Shown here: positions 34,957 to 43,876 of the stretch, piece by piece
Position numbering within the stretch: position 1 is the first letter of the stretch
Layout: every line of letters begins with the position of its first letter
DNA from: RYN-230 sp963813975
GTDB taxonomy: Bacteria; Actinomycetota; Actinomycetes; Streptosporangiales; Streptosporangiaceae
Direction: 5' to 3'
DNA: 64,000 nucleotides
Assembly (NCBI GenBank): GCA_963813975.1
Contig: CAWFAP010000006.1
Span: 1,054,001 to 1,118,000 of the forward strand
Made by a program: the position numbers and the translations under genes
The notes under the pieces: model-generated
What the model saw: the letters and a program-made list of their open reading frames with translations, nothing else
Told to the model about the DNA's origin: nothing
The model's database searches: none

Positions 34957-36252
34957 TCAGCCAGGCTGGGGGAGCTGGTCGCGCTGCCGGCGCAGGAAGT
35001 CCCGCTCGGCCGCGCTGCCGGGGAGAGCGAGAGCGGCGTCGTAGGCGGCGGCCGCCTCGGCGGCCCGGCCCAGCCGCCGGAGCAGGTCGGCGCGGATCGC
35101 GTGGAACACGTGGTAGCCGGCCAGGCCGGGACCGCTGCCCTGGCCGGCCGCGTCACGCAGCTCGTCGACGAGGGCGAGCGCGGCGGCCGGCCCGTTAACC
35201 TCGGCCACCGCGACCGCCCGGTTCAGGGCCACTACCGGGCTCGGTGCCACGGCCAGCAGCTGGTCGTAGAGCTGGAGGATCTGCCCCCAGTCCGGGGCTG
35301 CCGTGCCCGGGCCGGCGGTATCCCCGGGCCCGGTATCACTGTGCCCGGTATCACTGTGCACTGCGTTGATGGCCGCCTGGATCTGGTACGGGCCAGGCTG
35401 GCCGCGGCGCAGGCACCGCCGAACCAGCGCCTGCCCCTCGGCGATGAGCGCGTGGTCCCAGCGGCTGCGGTCCTGGTCGGCCAGCAGGACCAGGCCGCCG
35501 TCCGGCGTGGTCCGGGCGGCCCGCCGGGACTCGGTCAGCAGCATCAGCGCGAGCAGCCCCAGCACTTCCGCCTCGTCGGGCATCAGCGTGGCCAGCAGCC
35601 GCCCGAGCCGGATCGCCTCTTCGGAGAGGCCGGGCCGGGTCAGCTGGTCACCGGTGGTCGCCGTGTGGCCCTCGTTGAAGATGAGGTACACCACGGCCAG
35701 CACGGCGGCCAGGCGGGCAGGCAGGTCGGCCTCGGCGGGCACCCGGTACGGGATCCGCGCGTCACGGATCTTGCCCTTGGCCCGGACCAGCCGCTGGGCC
35801 ATGGTCGGCTCGGGCACCAGGAACGCGTGCGCGATCTCGGTGGTGGTGAGCCCGCCGAGCAGCCGGAGGGTCAGCGCGACCTGGGCCGCCTGGCTGAGCG
35901 CGGGATGGCAGCACGTGAACAGCAGCCGGAGCCGGTCATCGCGCACGGGGCCCTCCTCACCGGAGTCGATACCTGGTTCCTGGCCGGCGTGCAGCAGGAC
36001 GGCCTGGGCGTGCCGGCCGGGCCGGGACGCGTCCCGGCGCAGCCGGTCGATCGCCTGATTCCGGGCGGTGGTGATGATCCAGCCGGCCGGGCTGGGCGGC
36101 AGCCCGTCCGCCGGCCAGCGCGCCGCGGCGCGGGCGAAGGCGTCCTGGACCGCGTCCTCGGCGATGTCGATGTCACCGAACACGCGGACCAGGACCGACA
36201 CCGCCCGCCCGTACTCCTCACGGAACACCCGCTCGATATCCGGGCCGGGCAC
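34957..36252 (-). CDS. ECF42-type RNA polymerase sigma factor with C-terminal TPR-like domain
   Basis: 431 aa. Sigma2 (FREEYGRAVSVLVRVFGDIDIAEDAVQDAFARAAARWP; GWIITTARNQAIDRLRRD) and sigma4 (RLLGGLTTTEIAHAFLVPEPTMAQRLVRAKGKIRDA) are followed by a helical C-terminus of about 230 residues typical of ECF42 (YHVFHAIRADLLRRLGRAAEAAAAYDAALAL). Such sigma factors are not held by an anti-sigma factor but pair with a DGPF protein, which is the gene 7 bp upstream. A short repeat insertion HSDTGHSDTGPGDTAG lies in the C-domain. Confidence 0.92.
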   Translation of the reverse strand: MPGPDIERVFREEYGRAVSVLVRVFGDIDIAEDAVQDAFARAAARWPADGLPPSPAGWIITTARNQAIDRLRRDASRPGRHAQAVLLHAGQEPGIDSGEEGPVRDDRLRLLFTCCHPALSQAAQVALTLRLLGGLTTTEIAHAFLVPEPTMAQRLVRAKGKIRDARIPYRVPAEADLPARLAAVLAVVYLIFNEGHTATTGDQLTRPGLSEEAIRLGRLLATLMPDEAEVLGLLALMLLTESRRAARTTPDGGLVLLADQDRSRWDHALIAEGQALVRRCLRRGQPGPYQIQAAINAVHSDTGHSDTGPGDTAGPGTAAPDWGQILQLYDQLLAVAPSPVVALNRAVAVAEVNGPAAALALVDELRDAAGQGSGPGLAGYHVFHAIRADLLRRLGRAAEAAAAYDAALALPGSAAERDFLRRQRDQLPQPG

Positions 36253-36259
36253 GGCCGCC

Positions 36260-36613
36260 TCAGCCTCCGTCAGTGCTCCGTACCGGCCACACCTCGCAGG
36301 GCAGCGTGGTGATCCCGGAGATCCGCCGGCCCCACTCCAGCGCGGCGTCGAGGTCGGGCACGCTGATCACGGTGAACCCGCCCAGGTGCTCCTTGCCTTC
36401 GGCGAACGGGCCATCGGTGATGACCACGTCGCCGTGCTGTGAGCGGACCACGGTGGCCGTGCTGGCCGGGTGCAGTCCCGCGGTGAAGACCCAGGCTCCG
36501 GCGGCCTGCAGGTCCTGCCTCCAAGCGGCGATCTTCTCCATCATCGGGCCCAGAACCTCGGGCGGCGGCGGGTCACCATCGGGCTGGTACATGCTGAGCA
36601 GATACTGGGGCAT
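36260..36613 (-). CDS. YCII-related DGPF-domain protein
   Basis: 117 aa. YLLSMYQPDGDPPPPEVLGPMM and VVITDGPFAEGKEHLGGFTVISVPDLDAALEWGRR carry the DGPF signature. First gene of a two-gene unit with the ECF42 sigma factor; the pair is conserved across actinobacteria and thought to be functionally linked, with unknown signal. Confidence 0.93.
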   Translation of the reverse strand: MPQYLLSMYQPDGDPPPPEVLGPMMEKIAAWRQDLQAAGAWVFTAGLHPASTATVVRSQHGDVVITDGPFAEGKEHLGGFTVISVPDLDAALEWGRRISGITTLPCEVWPVRSTDGG

Positions 36614-36733
36614 CGGTTCCTCCTCGGGCCGGGCCGGCGCCCGGCCGGCTTCTCACCGTCTACACGATCTGCGGGCACGGAAATCGACATGCGGCCGCCA
36701 GGGAATTTCGTTAGTAAGCGAAAATAGGAGCTT

Positions 36734-36766
36734 ATGCGGGCGGAACGGTGGGCCGCCCGCTCCTGA
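36734..36766 (+). promoter_or_regulatory. Possible leader peptide ORF with hairpin before the nitrilase
   Basis: TAGGAG is followed after 3 nt by ATG 36734 and a 10-codon frame (MRAERWAARS, stop). Inside it GCGGGCGG (36736-36743) pairs with CCGCCCGC (36753-36760). The nitrilase start follows 13 bp after the stop. A good ribosome site plus a stem in so short a frame suggests translational coupling or attenuation; chance is not excluded. Confidence 0.35.
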
Positions 36767-36779
36767 GCTGGGGGTTCCC

Positions 36780-37484
36780 ATGCGGGAAGCGCTTCGCGTC
36801 GCGGTCGCTCAGCCGCTGTGCGTGCCGTACGACGTGACCCAGAATGCGGTCGCGCACGCGGCCGCGGTGCGCGCTGCGGCCGCCCGGGTGGTGATCTTCC
36901 CCGAGCTCTCGCTGACCGGCTACGAGCTGGGCGCGCCCGCCCTGACGGCCAGCGACCCGCGGCTGTGCCCGCTGGCCGAGGCGTGCGCCGAGACCGGGTC
37001 GCTCGCGCTGGCCGGCGCGCCGGTGCCGGGCGAGGGAGGCCGCCCGCACATCGCCATGCTGGCCGTGGACGGGTCCGGGATCGGCGTGGCCTACCGCAAG
37101 CTGCGGCTGGGCGGGGCCGAGGCCGGGCGGTTCGCCCCCGGCGACAAGCCCGCCGTCCTGGAGGTGGACGGCTGGCGGCTCGGCCTGGCCATCTGCAAGG
37201 ACGTCAGTGTCCCGCAGCACCAGGTGGACACCACCGCCCTCGGCGTGGACGCCTACGTGGCCGGCACGGTCATGTCGGCGGACGAGCGGGACCTGCAGGA
37301 CGAGCGGGCCAGCCGGATCGCGGAGCGCTACGGGATGTGGGTCGCGATCGCCAGCTTCGCCGGGACGACCGGCGGCGGCTACACCGAGTGTGCGGGGCGG
37401 TCCGGCCTCTGGTCGGCGGACGGCGCGCTGGCCGTCCAGGCGGGCACCGAGCCCGGCGCCGTGGTGTCCGCGCTGCTCGGCTGA
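36780..37484 (+). CDS. Carbon-nitrogen hydrolase (nitrilase superfamily)
   Basis: 234 aa. The Glu-Lys-Cys triad is visible: VIFPELSLTGYELG (Glu), VAYRKLRLGGAEAGRF (Lys) and LGLAICKDVSVPQH (Cys). AYVAGTVMSADERDLQDERASRIAERYGMWVAIAS follows the Cys as usual. Shorter than most nitrilases (about 260-300 aa) but with all core strands. Probably an amidase of small amides; substrate unknown. Confidence 0.87.
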   Translation: MREALRVAVAQPLCVPYDVTQNAVAHAAAVRAAAARVVIFPELSLTGYELGAPALTASDPRLCPLAEACAETGSLALAGAPVPGEGGRPHIAMLAVDGSGIGVAYRKLRLGGAEAGRFAPGDKPAVLEVDGWRLGLAICKDVSVPQHQVDTTALGVDAYVAGTVMSADERDLQDERASRIAERYGMWVAIASFAGTTGGGYTECAGRSGLWSADGALAVQAGTEPGAVVSALLG

Positions 37485-37631
37485 GCACCGAGCCCGGTCA
37501 CTGTCGATCGATCCATGGTCACGGTGCGCGTCGGTAGATGGCATAGAGACTAACAAGAGATGGCAAACCGCTGACAAAGCACGGGAACGGCGGCCGAGCC
37601 TCTCGACACGCGGATTTCGGGCCGGCACGCT

Positions 37632-37947
37632 ATGCCCGTGAACGATGTGCTGCTGGCCCTGGTGGTGCGCGATCATCGGATGGTTGCGCGCCGGATACCC
37701 CGAAGGCGTCCCCGACGTGGATTACATCCCGCTGTTCGCGCTGCTGGGCACTCAGCTAACCGACACCGAGGTCAGCGAGATCGCGGACGTGCTGGCCCGG
37801 GAGAGCGACCCGGAGTCCGCCGCGGCGATCCGCAAGTCCATCTCGGCCGTCACGCACGAGGAGCCGAACAAGTCCGACGTGGCCCGGGTCAGGGCCAGGC
37901 TGGCCGCGGGCGGCTGGCCGCTGGCCAAGCCCGAACGCAGCGCCTGA
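37632..37947 (+). CDS. DUF3349 family protein, frameshifted
   Basis: The family core IIGWLRAGYPEGVPDVDYIPLFALLGTQLTDTEVSEIADVL... DVARVRARLAAGGWPLA occupies one frame. Its natural start (MPVNDVLLALVVR, ATG 37632) lies in another. Dropping the single G at 37671 joins them as VVRIIGWLRAGYPEG. Starting instead at ATG 37645 would give an unlikely MCCWPWWCA. DUF3349 proteins are about 100 aa, function unknown. Its 3' end overlaps the histidine kinase gene on the other strand. Confidence 0.75.
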
Positions 37948-39086
37948 GCCTGCGGGGTTAAAGCCTGCCGCGCTAAAGCCCGCGGCTCTGGAGCCAGCGG
38001 CAGGCGCACGGTGAACGTGCTGCCGTGCTCCCCGTCGCTGCGCACGGTGATCGTGCCCTGGTGGGCGTCGACGATGGCCCGGGAGATCGTGAGCCCGAGG
38101 CCGCTGCCCGGGATCACCCGCTGGGTCGCGGCCTCGGTGCGGAAGAACCGCTCGAAGACCCGATCCCGGTCGGCGGCCTGGATGCCGATCCCGGTGTCGG
38201 CGACACTGAGCACCGCGTCGCCGCCGTCCGCGGCCAGGGTGACCTCGACCATCCCGCCTTCCGGGGTGAACTTCACCGCGTTGGAGACGAGGTTGCCGAG
38301 CAGTTGCGCGATCCGGATCGGGTCCACGGTGACGCGGGGAACAGGGGCCGCGGACAGCGTGAGGTCAACCTGCTGGCCCGCCGCCTCCGGCCGCGCCTCC
38401 TCCACCGCCTCGGCGGCCAGCCCGGCCAGGTCCGTGTCGCGGAGCTCCAGCGCCAGCCGTCCCGACTGCATCTGCGACAGGAACAGCAGATCGCCCACCA
38501 GCCGCAGCAGTCGTTCCGCGTTCCGCTCGATGACCTCAGCGAAGTGGTCGGTGTCGAGCCCGCTGGCCCGCTCGTCCCGCAGCAGCTGGATGTACCCGAT
38601 GATCGAGGTCAGCGGGGTCCGCAGCTCGTGCGAGACCAGGGCCACGAACTCGTCTTTGAGCCGGTCCAGCTCGCGCAGCCGCTCGTTCTGGGCGCCCAGC
38701 TCACCGGCCTGCCGGGCCAGCCCGGCCTCCGCCCTGATCTGCGCGGTGACGTCCCGGCTGATCCCGAACGTGCCGATGATCTCGCCGCTCTCGTCGCGGA
38801 GCGGCATTTTCGTGGTGGACACCCAGACGTCCGGCCGCCCCGAGTAGGTTTCCCGTTCCACCTGTCCTACGAGCGGCTCGCCGGTGCGGATGATCTGCTG
38901 CTCGTCCGTGAAGGCCGCGGAGGCGTGCTCTTCGGTGAAGACATCGAAGTCGGTCTTCCCGATCAGATCGTCCGCGGCCCGGCCCGGGGCGACAGCCTCG
39001 ATCCAGCCCTCACTGACGAACAGGAACCGGCTCATCAGGTCCTTGAAGTAGATCCGCTCCTGGGACGTGGACAGCAGGTTGCTCAT
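37752..39086 (-). CDS. PAS-domain sensor histidine kinase
   Basis: About 444 aa. PAS (about 8-115; RIYFKDLMSRFLFVSEGWIEAVAPGRAADDLIGKTDFDVF), coiled coil (120-145), HisKA with VSHELRTPLTSIIGY (phospho-His 153) and HATPase with NLVSNAVKFTPEGG, VADTGIGI and GSGLGLTISRAIV. No membrane segment, so a cytoplasmic sensor. The domain ends about 70 residues before the stop; that tail is read antisense through DUF3349. Start uncertain: the open frame goes up to 39242. No response regulator lies next to it. Confidence 0.87.
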   Translation of the reverse strand: MSNLLSTSQERIYFKDLMSRFLFVSEGWIEAVAPGRAADDLIGKTDFDVFTEEHASAAFTDEQQIIRTGEPLVGQVERETYSGRPDVWVSTTKMPLRDESGEIIGTFGISRDVTAQIRAEAGLARQAGELGAQNERLRELDRLKDEFVALVSHELRTPLTSIIGYIQLLRDERASGLDTDHFAEVIERNAERLLRLVGDLLFLSQMQSGRLALELRDTDLAGLAAEAVEEARPEAAGQQVDLTLSAAPVPRVTVDPIRIAQLLGNLVSNAVKFTPEGGMVEVTLAADGGDAVLSVADTGIGIQAADRDRVFERFFRTEAATQRVIPGSGLGLTISRAIVDAHQGTITVRSDGEHGSTFTVRLPLAPEPRALARQALTPQAQALRSGLASGQPPAASLALTRATSDLFGSSCVTAEMDLRIAAADSGSLSRASTSAISLTSVSVS

Positions 39087-39378
39087 GCAGATGAGCTTGA
39101 GTTCGCGCAGTGACTCGCTGCCCTGAGGCCCAGAGGGTTGCGGCGTGATCTTGGCTATGGCGGTCCCCCGACCGGTCGGCGCGTGAGTGGGCGGACCGCC
39201 GCGGCGTGTCCTGTCCGTCCCGTGCGCACCGTTTTGCGGCATGACGGCGACTGCCCCCCGCGCTCTGGTATATCCGCAGGTAGATACGGCTAAACGAGGA
39301 GGGCTTCAACCTCGCCGGCCGGGCTGTCGTCTTAGGGGTGACGCCCCGGACCAGGGACGGCGCAGACCAGGAGGCCAC

Positions 39379-39903
39379 GTGGATAAACGGCAGGCGCGGG
39401 CGTTCGAAACGTTCGCCGCCGAATCGGGTGCTGAGCTGCTCCGCATCGCGGCGCTGCTCACCTCCGATCCGCACATCGCCGAGGATGTCTACCAGGAGAC
39501 CTTGCAGCGGCTGGCGGCGCGCTGGTCGCGGGTTGACAATCCCCGGGCGTTCTGCCGGCGGGTGATGCACAACATCGTCATCGATCAGTCGCGGGCCGCC
39601 GCCCGGCGGCCGCGGGAAACCCGGCTCTTCCCCGTCACGGAGAGCACCGACCCGCGGTCCGCCGACCTCCATGACGCGGTGGAGCTACGGCCCGCGCTGC
39701 TCGCGGCGCTGGACACGCTCACCACCCAGCAGCGCGCCGTCGTCGTGCTCCGGTACTTCGACGACCGCAGCGAGGCCGACGTAGCCAAGCTCCTCGGCGT
39801 CTCGGCCGGGACGGTCAAGAGCACCGCCTCGCGCGCGATGGCCCAGCTGCGCGTGCACCCGAGGCTGACCGCCATCTTCGCCACCAGTGACAGCCAGGTT
39901 TGA
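39379..39903 (+). CDS. SigE-family ECF RNA polymerase sigma factor
   Basis: 174 aa from GTG 39379, preceded by GGAGG. Sigma2: FAAESGAELLRIAALLTSDPHIAEDVYQETLQRLAARWSRVDNPRAFCRRVMHNIVIDQSR. Sigma4: LDTLTTQQRAVVVLRYFDDRSEADVAKLLGVSAGTVKSTASRAMAQLR. The pattern fits the SigE/SACE actinobacterial ECF subfamily. The following gene is probably its membrane partner. Confidence 0.9.
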   Translation: MDKRQARAFETFAAESGAELLRIAALLTSDPHIAEDVYQETLQRLAARWSRVDNPRAFCRRVMHNIVIDQSRAAARRPRETRLFPVTESTDPRSADLHDAVELRPALLAALDTLTTQQRAVVVLRYFDDRSEADVAKLLGVSAGTVKSTASRAMAQLRVHPRLTAIFATSDSQV

Positions 39904-39929
39904 GCAAGCGCAGCGTGAAAGGACCCCTG

Positions 39930-40901
39930 ATGCCAGGAACCGATGAAGACATCCTCCGTACCCTGATGCGCCGCTGCACCGGCGACATCCACGCCCCGGC
40001 GTCGATCGCGGCCCAGGTGCTGACCCGCCAGCGCCGCCGGGACCGCCGCGGCCGGATCGTGTCCGTCGCGGCCACGACGGCCGCGCTCGGCACCGCGGCG
40101 GGGGCGGCCGCCCTCGTCCCGCGCCAGGCCCCGCACAGCCAGCCCGCCCAGGGCACGCGGCCCGCGATCACCCTGACCGCGGCGCAGCGCACCCTCTACC
40201 GGCTCAGCTCGCTCGCGGCGACCGCGCCGCAGGGCCGCGGCCGGTATGTGGTCCTGCGGGAGATGCAGGACACCTACAAGCGGACAAGCGTTATCGACAG
40301 CCTCACCGGTGACACGTGGACCTACCAGCACGGCGCGGGTGTCCCGGCGGAGCTGCCGGTGGCCCGGCACGATTCGCCGACCCAGGCCCAGTTCGCCGCG
40401 ATGCCGGCGGATCCCGCCGCCCTGCGGGCCCTGCTCATTCGCCAGTACGACCAGCAGCAGAAGCGGACCGACGCGGCCATGGCGGCCCAGCTGAAGGAGA
40501 AGAACAAAATCCTCCGGGGCCGGCACCGGCCGGTTATCAGGCCGCTCAGGCTGACCGCCGACGACAAGGTCTTCGAGCAGGCCAACCTCATGCTGTGGAA
40601 CCCGCTGGTCGGCCCGGAGCTGCGGGCGGCGGTGTTCAAGGTGCTCGCCGCCACGCCCGGGGTCCGGGTGAACAGCCACGCGCGGGACAGCCTCGGCCGC
40701 CCGGCCGTGGAGATCAGCTGGTTCGACCGGGTGACGAGCGTCACGCTGGCCATGTTCGAGGACCCGTCCACCACGCGCGTCCTCGAGCAGAGGGACACGA
40801 GCACGCCCGCCAGCGTCAACGGGCACAGCAGCTCTTCCGGCCGTGACCTGTACCTGTCCACCACCCGCTCCCGGACCGTCCCGCCCAACCCGTACCGCTG
40901 A
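39930..40901 (+). CDS. Membrane-anchored partner of the ECF sigma factor (CU044_5270-like)
   Basis: 323 aa from ATG 39930, which has AGGAC upstream; the in-frame TTG overlapping the sigma stop is less likely. A cytoplasmic N-terminus (MPGTDEDILRTLMRRCTGDIHAP) leads to a basic stretch RQRRRDRRGR and one membrane segment (about 43-65), then a large extracytoplasmic domain. The layout matches proteins that follow SigE-type sigma factors in actinomycetes and may tether or inhibit the sigma factor. No zinc anti-sigma motif is seen. Confidence 0.75.
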   Translation: MPGTDEDILRTLMRRCTGDIHAPASIAAQVLTRQRRRDRRGRIVSVAATTAALGTAAGAAALVPRQAPHSQPAQGTRPAITLTAAQRTLYRLSSLAATAPQGRGRYVVLREMQDTYKRTSVIDSLTGDTWTYQHGAGVPAELPVARHDSPTQAQFAAMPADPAALRALLIRQYDQQQKRTDAAMAAQLKEKNKILRGRHRPVIRPLRLTADDKVFEQANLMLWNPLVGPELRAAVFKVLAATPGVRVNSHARDSLGRPAVEISWFDRVTSVTLAMFEDPSTTRVLEQRDTSTPASVNGHSSSSGRDLYLSTTRSRTVPPNPYR

Positions 40902-40922
40902 CCGCGGGGCGCCACCACGGCC

Positions 40923-40983
40923 CAGATAACGAAACCCGCAGCGTGGCTGGTCTGGCCAGCCATGCTGCGGTCTTCGTTATCTG
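40923..40983. terminator. Long imperfect hairpin between convergent genes
   Basis: Two 28-nt arms (40923-40950 and 40956-40983) pair with three mismatches around the loop TCTGG. The outer ends start CAGATAACGAA and close TTCGTTATCTG. It lies midway between the stops at 40901 (+) and 41012 (-), so a bidirectional terminator is likely. Confidence 0.78.
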
Positions 40984-41011
40984 ACGATCGAGGGGTTTCC
41001 CGGGAGCCGGG

Positions 41012-41884
41012 TCAGGCCGGCGTGCCCACCGAGCCGGGGGCGGGCACGCCGATGGGGCTGGGGTAGGGGACGACCTGGGCGCACGCCCGGGCGATCGGGG
41101 TGAGCGCCCCGGCCAGCTCGGTGACGGCGGCCTGGCCGAGCCGGGCCCAGGGGCGCCCCGCGGCCTGGTCGGTGGTGCTCTCCATGGCGGTGTGAGCGGC
41201 GCGGCCCGCCGAGGTGAGCTCGCCGTCCGGGCCGAGCCAGCCCCGGCCGGCCAGCCGCGCCCGCGCGCCGTCCCACTGCTCATCGGTCCAGCCCCGGATG
41301 GGCTGCAGGTCCTCCCGCCGCATGTCCAGGCCGCAGCGCAGCACCAGGACCTCACACCCGTCGATGTCTGCGGTGGCTACCGCCGCGAAGTGCCCGTCGC
41401 CGCGGTGCTCGCGCAGCAGAGTGGCCGCCTGCCAGAGACGGCCGATAGGGTCCCCGGGCGGCGGCAGCGCCGCGTTCGCCGCCGCCAGGACCCGGCCGGC
41501 GCAGTCGAGTTCGCCGGCGGCCCGGCCGAGCAGGTCCGCGGCGGCCGTCACTTCCGAGTCCAGCCCGGTCAGCAGGGGGCGCAGCGCGCTGACCGCCCCG
41601 GCCAGGCGGGCCCGCAGCGCCTCGGCGGGGGAGATCAGCTCCCAGACTCCGGGCATGGCCCGGGCGACCATGGCGGGGGAGAAGTTGAAGAACGAGGCCC
41701 CGACGACCGCTGCGTCCGCCGGGCCCAGCGGGGCGGCCCGGCCCGCGAAGTACCCTCGCCAGAACCCGCGCAGGCCCGCGTCCTCGAACGCCGAGCGGGC
41801 CTCGGGGGCGAAGTAGGTCACCGCGTGGACCGGTTCGAACAGGGTCCACATCGAGCGGGTCACGGCGGGGTCAGTCACAGTCAC
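41012..41884 (-). CDS. SCO6745 family protein (helical, function unknown)
   Basis: About 290 aa from GTG 41884; a GTG two codons later is equally good. The start TRSMWTLFEPVHAVTYFAPEARSAFEDAGLRGFWRGYFAGRAAPLG and later VVGASFFNFSPAMVARAMPGVW and LREHRGDGHFAAV mark the SCO6745 family of actinobacteria. Members carry MarR-like winged-helix resemblance at the C-terminus. Biochemical role unknown. Confidence 0.82.
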   Translation of the reverse strand: MTVTDPAVTRSMWTLFEPVHAVTYFAPEARSAFEDAGLRGFWRGYFAGRAAPLGPADAAVVGASFFNFSPAMVARAMPGVWELISPAEALRARLAGAVSALRPLLTGLDSEVTAAADLLGRAAGELDCAGRVLAAANAALPPPGDPIGRLWQAATLLREHRGDGHFAAVATADIDGCEVLVLRCGLDMRREDLQPIRGWTDEQWDGARARLAGRGWLGPDGELTSAGRAAHTAMESTTDQAAGRPWARLGQAAVTELAGALTPIARACAQVVPYPSPIGVPAPGSVGTPA

Positions 41885-42065
41885 GTCACTGTATCCGTTG
41901 ATCCGCGGGAATTCCCGGCCGCCGCCGGGTGGTGTACTCGCGGCCAGCCGCAAGCGGCTGGTACCCGGGGTGTGGTGAGGCGGGTGGTGAGGGCCTCGTG
42001 AGGCCTGTGGTGGCGCTGGCGCCTGTGGCAGAATTCAACGCCCGGGCTGGCCAACCGTAGGCGGG

Positions 42066-43223
42066 GTGAGCGGAATCGCTGTGAGCGGCGGGATGCAGGA
42101 GATCGTCCTCGAACGGGCGCCTCGCCCTGCGCGGTGCGGGATCGGCCGTGCTGTCGCGCTGGGATGGCAGATGGCGCAGCTCTTTCACTCACCGGTCCAC
42201 CGCGGCCCGGCCAGCGACCCGGTACGAGACGATCACCTGCCAGGACGTTCTGAATTTCCGGGCGCCAGCCAATCGACATGGCTGGGCGAGCAGATCCAGT
42301 CGCAAATGGAACACCTGCTGGCCAGGCCGCCGCAGGTACTGATGGAGGCCATGTCCGATGTGCGCGCGGCCCTGACGGATCCCGACCGCCGCCGGGACGC
42401 CACCTTAGACGCCATTTTCACCCTGCATTGCCGTCTGCTGGAAGCACTGACCGTCTCGGACTTCTTGCTGGGCAAGGCCTATGGCCTGGGCCGGGCGATC
42501 GCGGAGACGACCCTTCTCCCGGCCAACGCGATCACGGACGAGCACCGAGCGGACCAGTTCCGCAGCATGCTCGAGGCCGGGCGGTTGATCACGATCAAGG
42601 ACTGGCTGGCGGACCTGAAGACGCTCCTGCCCGACCACACGGCGTACGCGGTGAGCCGGAGCCTGCATGACTGGCAGCAGTGGGCTGAACAGGCTTCCGC
42701 CACCACCGACTGGGCGGCGGCGCGGACCGCGATCCGGGTTCAGGGCAGGCTCTGGCGCGAACTCCTCACCGGCGAGAAGGCGGCCCGCGACATCCTCTCC
42801 CTCTCCGATTACCTGGCCGCGGGACGGCGGGGAACGGTTGAGGTCCTCTGGCGCTTCTGGTGGGTCATCGCCGTGGCCGCGATCCTGACCGGCGCCGTCA
42901 TTTACGCGGGCTCGTCGCTCCACGACGTCCCGGCCCTGGTCCGGGTGGTGGGCAGCATCGCATGGCTGGTCGGGGCGGCCGGCCTGTTCGCGAAGGGAAC
43001 CGGTACCGTGCTCGGCCAGGGCCTCACCCGGGCCGAGGGATGGCTATGGCAGACGGAGCTGGACGGCTCGGTCGCGCTGGCCGCGACCTGCCTGCCCCCG
43101 GGCGCGAAAAAGTCCCGGGCTGGCGGTGCCTCGATGGGACGTCTGGTTCCCGGCGCGAGCCGGGCTACGCTGCAGCGCCGCGATCAGCTGCGGCGTGAGG
43201 CGGAAGAGGACCCGCCACGCTGA
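42066..43223 (+). CDS. Unknown protein with C-terminal membrane hairpin
   Basis: 385 aa, not recognised. A helical cytoplasmic region (about 70-255; EQIQSQMEHLLARPPQVLMEAMSDVRAAL, ITIKDWLADLKTLLPDHTAYAVSRSLHDWQQWAEQ) is followed by two close membrane helices (FWWVIAVAAILTGAVIYAG and VRVVGSIAWLVGAAGLFAKG). A basic tail of about 60 residues ends the protein. The layout resembles pore-forming or membrane-sensing effectors of actinobacterial conflict systems, but no known domain is certain. The 43333 gene follows 109 bp later on the same strand. Confidence 0.65.
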   Translation: MSGIAVSGGMQEIVLERAPRPARCGIGRAVALGWQMAQLFHSPVHRGPASDPVRDDHLPGRSEFPGASQSTWLGEQIQSQMEHLLARPPQVLMEAMSDVRAALTDPDRRRDATLDAIFTLHCRLLEALTVSDFLLGKAYGLGRAIAETTLLPANAITDEHRADQFRSMLEAGRLITIKDWLADLKTLLPDHTAYAVSRSLHDWQQWAEQASATTDWAAARTAIRVQGRLWRELLTGEKAARDILSLSDYLAAGRRGTVEVLWRFWWVIAVAAILTGAVIYAGSSLHDVPALVRVVGSIAWLVGAAGLFAKGTGTVLGQGLTRAEGWLWQTELDGSVALAATCLPPGAKKSRAGGASMGRLVPGASRATLQRRDQLRREAEEDPPR

Positions 43224-43332
43224 CCGGCGCGGATGCTCGCTGAGCCGGCCGCGGGATGTATCTGTGGCTGAGGGGGCGCCTCCTTCGGTAAGGGGGCAGC
43301 CGGCCTCGCCATCTGAAGGAGGAGGCAGCCGA

Positions 43333-43728
43333 ATGGCCATTGCCGAGCGAATCATTAGCTACGCCGCCTGGGTAGCCCAGACGAACTACCTGAAGTACAC
43401 CCGGGTGATAAACCTCAAGCTCGAATCCGGCACGACTGTATACATCGGGTTTCCGGAAATCCGTCCTGATGACTGGCTGCAGTTCCCGCCGGGCGCCATC
43501 AATATCTTCATGACCCGTGATCAATACGATGACGTGTATCACATCCTGCAGACCGAGCGCCCGGCCTTCTGCACCGCTCTGGACCTGTTCGGCGGGCAGG
43601 TTGGCGCCGTGCACACCCAGCTCGACCTCAGCATCGGCGAGCCCACCGGTGAGGGATACCAGGATCAGAGCCTGGAAGCACTCGTCGTACGGGCCCAGAA
43701 GCACCTCGCGGAAAATGCGCCGGGCTGA
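43333..43728 (+). CDS. Unknown 131-aa protein
   Basis: ATG 43333 with a strong GAAGGAGGAGG site upstream. The sequence MAIAERIISYAAWVAQTNYLKYTRVINLKLESGTTVYIGFPE suggests a beta-rich small domain; QFPPGAINIFMTRDQYDDVYHILQTERPAFCTALDLFG is conserved-looking but unassigned. No signal peptide or membrane helix. Probably co-expressed with the gene at 42066. Confidence 0.7.
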   Translation: MAIAERIISYAAWVAQTNYLKYTRVINLKLESGTTVYIGFPEIRPDDWLQFPPGAINIFMTRDQYDDVYHILQTERPAFCTALDLFGGQVGAVHTQLDLSIGEPTGEGYQDQSLEALVVRAQKHLAENAPG

Positions 43729-43876
43729 CCGGAGCGGTGCCATCGCGGGGCGAGGGCTCGCCAGGGCACGCGGGGTCAGGCGGATAAATGAGTGGCCCCG
43801 GCCGGAGCAGGATCGCTAGCGTGAGCCGGTGGTGACCGAGAAGCCGGTGGTTAGCGGGAAGACAGGCGGGCGCGCG

